Part shown: positions 34,396 through 41,682 of the stretch, piece by piece
How the letters are laid out: each line of letters starts with the position of its first letter
Numbering within the stretch: the stretch's first letter is position 1
Source: Ignavibacteriota bacterium
GTDB lineage: Bacteria; Bacteroidota; Ignavibacteria; Ignavibacteriales; Ignavibacteriaceae
DNA length: 64,000 nt
Assembly: GCA_013285405.1 (NCBI GenBank)
Contig: CP053446.1
Location: 1,091,985 to 1,155,984 of the forward strand
Direction of reading: 5' to 3'
The notes under the pieces: model-generated
What the model was told of the DNA's origin: nothing
The model's input: the letters and a program-made list of their open reading frames with translations, nothing else
The model's database searches: none
Position numbers and translations under genes: made by a program

Positions 34396-35511
34396 CTAAA
34401 TATTTTCAGTTTCTTGTTCATAAATTTTCATAACTCTACCTGTTATTAAATCAATATCAAATTTTTCGACGACTCTTTTCCGGGCATTTTCACCAAACCT
34501 GATTCGTGTTTCAGCGGAATCAATTAACAATTTCAATTTAGTTTTAAGATCTTCAGCATTTTTATTTTCAAACAAATAAGATGTTACACCGTCAACAGCT
34601 ATATCAAGCACACCCTCAGCATTTGAACATACTGAAGGTTTTTTCATTGCCATTGCTTCGACAAGTGCAATTCCAAACGCTTCTGAGTGAGATGGAAATG
34701 CAAATATATCCATTGCAGAAAATACTTCCGGTGTATCGCTGCGATAACCTGTAAATATCACATTGTTCAAACCAAATTCTCCTGCAAGTTGTTTTATCTT
34801 GTAAGCATACTCTGATTCACCTCTGCTGGCTTCTCCGACAATTAAAAACCTGAGATTGGAATATTCTCTGTTTAATTCTTTACAGGCAAGAAGAAATTCT
34901 TCGTGACCTTTACCTGGAGTAAATCTGGCAAGCATGCCAATGACAATTTCCTTTTCACCAATATTAAATTCATTTCTAACTTTGGAAGCATCCACTTTTT
35001 CGGGATTGAATCTATTAATATCTATACCATTAGAGATTACAATAACAGATTCGGGTTTCACCGGAGTTGTGTCTTGAACATTTTTTTTAATTGCTGTGCT
35101 GATAGCAAAAATCTTTTTTACTCTTTGATATAGATGCCTGTGTAAGAAATCTTTTTTAATTATAAACGAACCAACCTGCTTGGTAAGAAACAGAGGAATT
35201 TTCCTGTTGGCAAGTTCCAGTGCAGGAACAATCTGCCACAAGTCCTTTGATGCTTGTGTGTGAACTAAAGAATAATTATTCTGTTTTATCAGGAGTGCAA
35301 GTCTGATTGTGGTAAGCGGATGAAAATAACCGCTGGCTTTTACCGGATGAAGTATAATACCAAAATTATTAGCTTCAATATGAATTCTTGAATCTGCTGA
35401 ACATATAAGTTCAACTTTGATATTTCTTTTTAAAAGCTGCTGGATTGAAGTGAGTGTAAACATTTCAAGTCCACCCCAACTTTTTGATAGGCAGGAATAA
35501 AGTATCTTCAT
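34396..35511 (-). CDS. Glycosyltransferase family 4 protein
   Basis: This 371-residue GT-B enzyme begins MKILYSCLSKSWGGLEMFTL, with the typical Gly-rich N-terminal turn. The C-terminal donor-binding domain shows IVIGMLARFTPGKGHEEFLL, FTGYRSDTPEVFSAMDIFAF, and the EX7E motif in SEAFGIALVEAMAMKKP. It probably adds a sugar to a lipid or peptide-linked acceptor at the inner membrane face. It lies 9 bp downstream of the SpoIID-domain gene. Confidence 0.92.
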   Translation of the reverse strand: MKILYSCLSKSWGGLEMFTLTSIQQLLKRNIKVELICSADSRIHIEANNFGIILHPVKASGYFHPLTTIRLALLIKQNNYSLVHTQASKDLWQIVPALELANRKIPLFLTKQVGSFIIKKDFLHRHLYQRVKKIFAISTAIKKNVQDTTPVKPESVIVISNGIDINRFNPEKVDASKVRNEFNIGEKEIVIGMLARFTPGKGHEEFLLACKELNREYSNLRFLIVGEASRGESEYAYKIKQLAGEFGLNNVIFTGYRSDTPEVFSAMDIFAFPSHSEAFGIALVEAMAMKKPSVCSNAEGVLDIAVDGVTSYLFENKNAEDLKTKLKLLIDSAETRIRFGENARKRVVEKFDIDLITGRVMKIYEQETENI

Positions 35512-35520
35512 TACAACTAA

Positions 35521-36864
35521 TCAGTAAATTTTTTTCAACTCTGAATTTTTAAAATAATGCAGCAGAATTTCATCAAAGTTATAACCCATTTCCGCCATAA
35601 CAGCAGCACCGATCTGGCACATTCCAACTCCATGTCCCCAACCAGCACCATATAAAACAAATTTTTCCGGTATATCTTTTCCAATTTTATTTACAATAAA
35701 AGCTGAACTGTATAAATGAGTTTTTGAAAGCAGCCTTCTTATCTCTAATTCTTTTCCAACAGTTAATGTTTTGTTTGTTCCAATAATTTTTAATTTAACA
35801 ATTCTGGCTGAGTCACCGCGTTCTACAGGAATCAAATCAATAATATTCCCAAAATTAATTCCACTTTTCAGATTAATTAGTTCAGTAATTTCATTTTGAG
35901 TGTATTCAACTTTCCACCTGTAAAAATCTTTTGTCTCCCGGTCGTAATCCACAAGAATGTGAGAAAGAATTTTTTTATCAGAAGTATTGCAAAACACTAT
36001 CGGTTTTTCTTTTATCCATTTTTCTGAATTGGATTCATCCGAAAAATCAAGGTTAAAATTTTCCGGTTCAAATTTGTAATCTACAATTGAAGTCAAATAA
36101 GGATGTCTTATCGGTTCCCAAACGTTTTCAAATGATTCAGTAATTCCACCGCAGCACTTTGAATATCTTGTATCACACACACTGCCACCGCTCAAAAGTA
36201 CAATTCCTCGTGTTTGATCAATTGCGATGAAAGATGAATCTGAAATTATTTTCGTAACTCCCTGGAAACGCTGACAATGATCATCAGCACATACATCAAA
36301 CAGATTGTGGTCCTCCCGATCATACCACTTTATCAATTCATCTTTTAATTCAAGAGAAGTTTCATGTATTTCTTTATCATCTTTTAACTTTTCTGATCTT
36401 TCAATTTGAGCGAGCACCCAGCTTCTTGCAATAACTGCCTGAGCTTTTAACAGCTCAACAGAACTTTTTGCGCTCATTTCTGAAGAAATCACACTCGTTA
36501 AATATCTTTCAATCGGAATATGATTTATTGCTACAATTTCATCTCCGGATTTGACAAGAATCAGCGAATAAATAAATCTTTGTTTCTCTTTTCGCTCCCA
36601 GTGAAATTTGCTTCCAATAATTACATCACGAAGAAGAAATGACTCGGATATCGGATCTGTTGGGATAAACTCTATCTGATTGAAACCTTCTATTTCATGT
36701 TTACTGCTTTTACAAAAGATTCTGTCATTCTTTAATTCAGCAGTATATACACCGCTGAAATTATCTCTGGAGCCAACTACCTGAAAATCACCGTACAATT
36801 CAAATCTTATTTTTTTATCGGTAAGAATACCAACGCTTATAAAAGGTTCTTCTTTGTATTGCAT
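35521..36864 (-). CDS. SpoIID/LytB domain protein
   Basis: This 447-residue protein contains the SpoIID/LytB region: INHIPIERYLTSVISSEMSA, KAQAVIARSWVLAQ, FQGVTKI, and the C-terminal GAGWGHGVGMCQIGAAVMAE followed by FDEILLHYF. SpoIID of sporulating Firmicutes is a lytic transglycosylase acting on peptidoglycan stripped of stem peptides. Here sporulation is not in question, so the enzyme or binding role would be in the cell wall or another glycan. No signal peptide is visible. A Cys-rich stretch, DVCADDHCQRF with RYSKCCGG, may bind metal. It is the first gene of the operon. Confidence 0.88.
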   Translation of the reverse strand: MQYKEEPFISVGILTDKKIRFELYGDFQVVGSRDNFSGVYTAELKNDRIFCKSSKHEIEGFNQIEFIPTDPISESFLLRDVIIGSKFHWERKEKQRFIYSLILVKSGDEIVAINHIPIERYLTSVISSEMSAKSSVELLKAQAVIARSWVLAQIERSEKLKDDKEIHETSLELKDELIKWYDREDHNLFDVCADDHCQRFQGVTKIISDSSFIAIDQTRGIVLLSGGSVCDTRYSKCCGGITESFENVWEPIRHPYLTSIVDYKFEPENFNLDFSDESNSEKWIKEKPIVFCNTSDKKILSHILVDYDRETKDFYRWKVEYTQNEITELINLKSGINFGNIIDLIPVERGDSARIVKLKIIGTNKTLTVGKELEIRRLLSKTHLYSSAFIVNKIGKDIPEKFVLYGAGWGHGVGMCQIGAAVMAEMGYNFDEILLHYFKNSELKKIY

Positions 36865-37014
36865 ACTGCATTTAAGATGCTGATCTGAGTTAAACTTTAT
36901 AATCTTTGAACAAAATATACTGAATAGTTTCGTCTGTTGAAGTGAACTTTTTGGACTATGTACTGCTTTATAATTATTTTGTCAATGCATATTGAATTAA
37001 ATTCATCTTTAAGA

Positions 37015-37938
37015 ATGAAAAGTATCATAAAAGAAAATGTTTCTATAATCGGATTTCCGATGGATCTTGGTGCAGATCGTCGCGGTGTAGATATGGGTCC
37101 TTCTGCTTTAAGAATTGCAGGGCTACAAGGCAAACTTGAAACATTAGGATACAAAGTTAATGATCTCGGTGATATAAAAATTGAAATAATGGAAAAACAA
37201 AAAATTAAAAATCCAAAATTGAAATATCTTGATGAGATTATTAAAACCTCAAGATTGCTGGCTGAAAAAGTAGAAAAAGTTTTAGAGAAGGGAGAATTCC
37301 CGCTCTGTCTCGGAGGAGATCATTCAATGGCACTTGGCACAATTTCAGGCATTGCCTCTTATTGTAAAAACAGAAAATTAAAACTTGGTGTTATCTGGAT
37401 TGATGCTCACAGCGATTTAAATACAGATGAGACTAGTCCGTCTGGAAATATTCACGGAATGCCTCTTGCTGCTTTGCTGGGATTAGGTTCTGATGAACTT
37501 GTCAACTTCTTCGGGTTTTCACCGAAACTTCATCCGGAAAATTGTTCACTGATTGGAATCAGAAGTATTGATGAAGCAGAAAAAATCAATATCAAAAAAC
37601 TTAATGTTCCGATTTATACAATGAATGATATAGACAAGCTGGGGATACACCGAATAATAGCTAAAGTGCTAAAACAATTCCGGGAAAAAGTAGATCATAT
37701 TCATATTAGCTTTGATCTGGATAGTGTTGATCCTTCTGTTGCACCCGGAGTTGGGACTCCTGTTTCCGGTGGATTAAGTTATCGTGAAGCCCATCTGCTA
37801 ATGGAAACAATCGCTGAATGTGGCTGCATGTCATCTTTAGAAATTGCTGAAGTTAATCCCATACTGGATCATAAAAATCAAAGCGCCGCTTTTACTTCAG
37901 AACTTGTAGCTTCCAGCATGGGACAGAGAATACTTTAA
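37015..37938 (+). CDS. rocF: Arginase family protein
   Basis: From ATG 37015 (MKSIIKENVSIIGFPMDLGA) the protein has 307 residues, the usual arginase length; the open frame extends 19 codons further upstream. The manganese ligands lie in CLGGDHSMALGT, VIWIDAHSDLNTDETSPSGN with HGMPLAA, and ISFDLDSVDPSVAPGVGTPV. Arginase hydrolyses L-arginine to ornithine and urea. The motif spacing fits arginase better than agmatinase. The stop overlaps the start of the next gene. Confidence 0.93.
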   Translation: MKSIIKENVSIIGFPMDLGADRRGVDMGPSALRIAGLQGKLETLGYKVNDLGDIKIEIMEKQKIKNPKLKYLDEIIKTSRLLAEKVEKVLEKGEFPLCLGGDHSMALGTISGIASYCKNRKLKLGVIWIDAHSDLNTDETSPSGNIHGMPLAALLGLGSDELVNFFGFSPKLHPENCSLIGIRSIDEAEKINIKKLNVPIYTMNDIDKLGIHRIIAKVLKQFREKVDHIHISFDLDSVDPSVAPGVGTPVSGGLSYREAHLLMETIAECGCMSSLEIAEVNPILDHKNQSAAFTSELVASSMGQRIL

Positions 37939-38435
37939 TGCGACTGACTGAATTCATACTTACTATAATTTTATTCATTGTAATCTCTGCCTTACTTTCT
38001 TTTTGGGGAATTCTGTCTTTAACGATAAGTGATTTGCTTTCATATTCTTTGATAGCAGCAGGTATTTTAACTGTTTATGATCAATCGATCAAACAAAACG
38101 GTTTCCCCGTATTTATCGGCTCCGTCATTTTTCTTTTAGGAACTTACTTCTTAATCTCAGAAAATTTTTCTCTGAACCTTGGTGATGGAATTATCATACC
38201 TTTAGTCTTGGTTTTTGCTGGTGCAGGATTGTTAATGTTTTACATAGTAACTTCGATAAAAAAATATTTTCTGATAATTTCACTGGTTTGCTTATTATCG
38301 GGTATAATTTATCTTCTAATGAACAGCCGCTGGAATATTAAATCATTTCTGCACTCTGTGTTGCCGGTACTAAACTATCTCTGGCCAGCAATTATCATTC
38401 TGGCATTTCTGATTTTTCTTTTCCGGAAAAAATGA
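37938..38435 (+). CDS. Small integral membrane protein
   Basis: This 165-residue protein is almost wholly hydrophobic, with five likely transmembrane helices (for instance FILTIILFIVISALLSFWGI, FLIISLVCLLSGIIYLLM and LWPAIIILAFLIFLF), ending in the basic tail RKK. It resembles the membrane part of LiaF/DUF5668-type proteins in general character, but no diagnostic motif is visible. It is translationally coupled to arginase by a one-base overlap. Function unknown. Confidence 0.75.
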   Translation: MRLTEFILTIILFIVISALLSFWGILSLTISDLLSYSLIAAGILTVYDQSIKQNGFPVFIGSVIFLLGTYFLISENFSLNLGDGIIIPLVLVFAGAGLLMFYIVTSIKKYFLIISLVCLLSGIIYLLMNSRWNIKSFLHSVLPVLNYLWPAIIILAFLIFLFRKK

Positions 38436-38462
38436 CAGGATATTGAGTTGAAGTTATCCTGT
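38435..38462 (-). terminator. Terminator of the ECF sigma/anti-sigma operon
   Basis: ACAGGATA and TATCCTGT form an 8-bp stem with a 12-base loop. Read on the minus strand it is followed by CATTTTTTCC, so it fits the end of the transcript from 39775. It also overlaps the stop codon of the convergent membrane-protein gene. Confidence 0.6.
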
Positions 38463-38496
38463 AAGGCAGGTTTTAAAATTTATTTCTTGACGAATA

Positions 38497-39195
38497 TTAT
38501 TTAATAAAGAATATCACACCAATCAGTATCAAAGTAATGGCGAAAAAAATAAAACCCAGTAACCTGTTTTTCTTAATACTTTGTTTTATTGATTCAAATT
38601 CGTGTACTAAATAGGAATTAAAGTAGTCCTTTATAATCTTCTCAACCATCTCTTTATCTGGCGGATGTTTTGTAACAACGGATTCAGCAAAACCTCTTGT
38701 TTGCTGGAATATATTTTCGGTTTCACTTTTTTCCCTGAAGTTACTACTGATTTTAAATGAATCATCCTTTGCTAACGTTGGCTCAATTCCGCTAAATTGA
38801 TTTGTCGATTCGGCTGCAACAGCAACACGCTCTTCAACTTCAACTTTTTCACCAACTTCAACTACTTCTCCGAATTCTGCTTTGGCTTCTATTTCAATAT
38901 TTTCCTCAAGTGGTATAGCAACAGTTTCTAAAGCTTTTTTAACTTCTAATTTAGCTTTGATTTCGTCTCTTATATTGTAGAGTTTTAAAGCTGTTTTATC
39001 TTTCAGATCGCTGGCTGGAGTTAAAATTTCTAGAACAGATGGAAGAAGAGCCGTGATGTGCTGATATTCAGCAAGTTCTTTCCAGGGAAAATCATCATTA
39101 GTTAATTTAAGCGATTGCAAAGTTTCTCTGTCTTTTTCCTGCAGACAACTTAAAACCTCAAGCTTAATGAGCTCAACTATTTTTTTTCTTTCCAT
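38497..39195 (-). CDS. Putative membrane anti-sigma factor
   Basis: This 232-residue protein has an N-terminal helical domain (residues 1-85: IVELIKLEVLSCLQEKDRET, NDDFPWKELAEYQHITALLP), an acidic, Val/Glu-rich linker, and one C-terminal transmembrane helix (LLGFIFFAITLILIGVIFFI). It starts 4 bp after the ECF sigma stop, the classic position of the cognate anti-sigma factor. The N-terminal domain matches that of the TonB-domain protein at 39964-41241. No ZAS His-x3-Cys-x2-Cys motif is visible. The role as anti-sigma is inferred from position and architecture. Confidence 0.65.
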   Translation of the reverse strand: MERKKIVELIKLEVLSCLQEKDRETLQSLKLTNDDFPWKELAEYQHITALLPSVLEILTPASDLKDKTALKLYNIRDEIKAKLEVKKALETVAIPLEENIEIEAKAEFGEVVEVGEKVEVEERVAVAAESTNQFSGIEPTLAKDDSFKISSNFREKSETENIFQQTRGFAESVVTKHPPDKEMVEKIIKDYFNSYLVHEFESIKQSIKKNRLLGFIFFAITLILIGVIFFIK

Positions 39196-39199
39196 AAAA

Positions 39200-39775
39200 C
39201 TACTTTACCTCTGAATGTTTCTGCATCAGATTTCCAATCGCAACCTGCAGCTTGGATTTAACTGTTACTGTTGGAATATTCAACTTTGCAGCTATCTCTC
39301 CCTGGTCCATCCCGCCATAGTAACTTAATTCGAGAACATATTTTTGTGCTTCGGTTAGACTATTTAATGCTTTCTCCATTCTGCTTTTATTACTCAAAAC
39401 TTCTTCCAGTTCAATTGGATGAATTTCGGGAGATAGTTTCGGAAGAATGAATTCTTTTTCATAATCTTCTGAATACTCTGGCAGATTTTTTCCTAATTTT
39501 CTGTTCAATGCATCAACTGCTTTATTTCGTGCAATCGTTACCAGCCATGTATATATATTATTAGTAGTAAAATCGAATTGGTCAATATGTCTCCAGATAA
39601 TCACAAATACATCCGAAAGGATTTCTTCAGCAGTTTCTCTATCGGTTACAATTTTTTTAATTAATGAGTATAGTAATGGGGCATATCTATCGTACAATTG
39701 CTCTAAAGCTTTTGAATCATAGCCTGCAACTTTGAACATAATTTCAGCATCTGTTAAGGTATTTCTTTCACTCAA
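39200..39775 (-). CDS. ECF-family RNA polymerase sigma factor
   Basis: This 191-residue protein has region 2 (YDRYAPLLYSLIKKIVTDRE, then FVIIWRHIDQFD and IYTWLVTIARNKAVDALNRK) and region 4 (LTEAQKYVLELSYYGGMDQG, then EIAAKLNIPTVTVKSKL). There is no region 3. The start is a TTG at 39775, supported by AAGGAG 8 bp upstream. It forms an operon with the anti-sigma-like gene 4 bp downstream. The TonB-domain gene lies upstream on the same strand, with a 188-bp spacer that should hold the sigma promoter, though none is obvious. Confidence 0.94.
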   Translation of the reverse strand: MSERNTLTDAEIMFKVAGYDSKALEQLYDRYAPLLYSLIKKIVTDRETAEEILSDVFVIIWRHIDQFDFTTNNIYTWLVTIARNKAVDALNRKLGKNLPEYSEDYEKEFILPKLSPEIHPIELEEVLSNKSRMEKALNSLTEAQKYVLELSYYGGMDQGEIAAKLNIPTVTVKSKLQVAIGNLMQKHSEVK

Positions 39776-39963
39776 TTTCCATTCTCCTTATTCAGTTTTT
39801 TTGTATGAAAATCTAAATCAAATAGCCAAAAAAATGTAGCAATTTAAGTACCACATAATTTTCAAGCTTTAAATAGCTGTAATGCAGAAAAGACAGTAAA
39901 AATATCGACTAACGACCGATGGGTTGTTAAAATAACTGACAGAAAACTTTGAAAAATTTCTGT

Positions 39964-41241
39964 TTAAAGTTGAAACAATACTGAGACTGTAACTTGTACC
40001 TTGACTGGTTTTCCCCGTTGTTTACCTGGAGTAAACTTAGTTTTAAAAATAGCATCAAGTGCAGCTTCATCACATCCACCACCAATTCCTTTTACAACTT
40101 CAGCACTAATCACATTTCCATTTTCATCGATGAATGCTTTGACAAATACTTTTCCCTGAATCCCGGCTCGTTTTGCGATTTCAGGATACTGAATTAATTT
40201 TTGAATCCCCTGAAGACCACCAATCGGTTGAGGCATTTCTTCCACAGCAACAAAGTAGGTTGGCTCTTCATTTTCTTCAATTACCTCTTCAGGCAATGGA
40301 GCTGAAATTTCTTCTTTTTCTTTTACATCCAGTGTTGAAGAAATCTGTGTTGTTACAATCTGCTTTTCATCAATTGAATCAGGTACCTTTGGTGGTGCTT
40401 TGGGCAGTAAATTTTTGTTTTTGTTATTCAGTTCAGGTTCAGTTTTAGTTTCGGCTTTTGTTTCAACCTTATTTTCATTTTCGATTGTCTGAACATCAGA
40501 AGCAGATACCGAGCTTTCTGGTTCCTGGACATTATTATAGAAGAATTCCTCAACCGGTGCAGAAATAATATTTTCATCTACTTTTTTCTCAGTCAATGTT
40601 TTCTGCGTATCTGATTGATTAAATATGAAAAGGTAACCGAACAAACTCAATGAAACTACAAACAGGATTATTGAAACTATAACATATTTCTTAAGCCTTA
40701 AAGATGATGTATCTCTTTTTTCTATTTCATCATCAAATTCGACTTCAGAAACCTCAGGTAACTTTTCATTTTCTTGTGCTGCTTTGGTGATTTCAATTTT
40801 TACTGAATCTTCCCTGCTCACAGGAACTTTTGGTTTAACTTCTTCATACCCTGTAACTGATTTGTGCTGCGGCATTTGTTTAGATACAGCTAAAGATCCC
40901 CAGTCGATTTTATTCTTATTCAGAATTTCTTCCAGATGATCATTGTCGCTATGCTTTTCTCCTGAGTTAAAAATGTATTTGTTTGTCTGATTATTTGCAG
41001 CAATTGGAGTAACGATTTGACTGAGTTTATTTATCATTCTTTCTTTTGCAACTGCTGATGGCTGCTCTGTGATTTTTAATATTGATGGCAAAAGTGCAGA
41101 TAGATTTTGAAATTCCGCCTGAATTTTCCAGGGAAAGTTTTCATCAGTCTCTTTTAGTAATTGCAAATTATTTCTGTCAGCAGCATCAAGCGAGCCAAGA
41201 ACTTCAAGTGTTATTAACTCTATACTTTTTTTATTTTCCAT
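39964..41241 (-). CDS. TonB-domain protein with an anti-sigma-like N-terminal domain
   Basis: The 425-residue protein has three parts. Residues 1-85 (SIELITLEVLGSLDAADRNN, DENFPWKIQAEFQNLSALLP) match the N-terminal domain of the putative anti-sigma factor at 38497. A single transmembrane helix follows near residues 185-207 (YVIVSIILFVVSLSLFGYLF). A long Glu/Pro/Lys-rich periplasmic spacer leads to a C-terminal TonB domain (about residues 340-425: PIGGLQGIQKLIQYPEIAKR, GKVFVKAFIDENGNVISAEV, AIFKTKFTPGKQRGKPVKV). It could energise an outer-membrane receptor, sense one, or bind the sigma factor at 39200. No exbBD genes are near. Confidence 0.85.
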   Translation of the reverse strand: MENKKSIELITLEVLGSLDAADRNNLQLLKETDENFPWKIQAEFQNLSALLPSILKITEQPSAVAKERMINKLSQIVTPIAANNQTNKYIFNSGEKHSDNDHLEEILNKNKIDWGSLAVSKQMPQHKSVTGYEEVKPKVPVSREDSVKIEITKAAQENEKLPEVSEVEFDDEIEKRDTSSLRLKKYVIVSIILFVVSLSLFGYLFIFNQSDTQKTLTEKKVDENIISAPVEEFFYNNVQEPESSVSASDVQTIENENKVETKAETKTEPELNNKNKNLLPKAPPKVPDSIDEKQIVTTQISSTLDVKEKEEISAPLPEEVIEENEEPTYFVAVEEMPQPIGGLQGIQKLIQYPEIAKRAGIQGKVFVKAFIDENGNVISAEVVKGIGGGCDEAALDAIFKTKFTPGKQRGKPVKVQVTVSVLFQL

Positions 41242-41682
41242 TTATATTTTTCCCCCGAATGGTAATGTTATGATCATTTTTATCAGGATTGTCAATAATA
41301 TTTTTTTATTGTTTATTGTTACCACTAATTCAACTTTTAACATTCATATTAATGCTCAAATTTTGAAAAATTCAAGCAATTTGAGTACCATTGGAAATCT
41401 CTCACAATCCATTGAAAAGCAACATGAAAATTTGGATGTCGTAATTTTATTACTTATTTGCTGAAAAATTGACCGCAGGAAGAGGAAGATATATACTTTG
41501 TGTCGCCACCTCAACCACTATTGGCTATTCAGGAAGAGTTGTCCCTTCAACAATATTTTATCTCACAAAACACAATTAATTATTCACCGTAATAAACGCT
41601 GGTCTAACATTATTACCTTTCTAATTTAAGCTTACAATCGATTTTATTATTTTTACTGATAAGTTAATTGATAAAGGATAAA
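41242..41682. other. Divergent spacer between the TonB-domain gene and alaS
   Basis: This 441-bp region should contain promoters for both directions. An ATG frame at 41270-41464 (64 codons, with a hydrophobic N-terminus) and a second open stretch at about 41468-41575 in another frame have weak protein character and may be remnants of a small exported protein. I found no convincing ribosome-binding site or family match, and no strong hairpin. Confidence 0.4.

Noticed and set aside
41270..41464. 64-codon ORF with a hydrophobic N-terminus in the TonB/alaS spacer
   Set aside because: It has no ribosome-binding site, no recognisable family and an A/T-driven composition, so it is mentioned only as part of the spacer.
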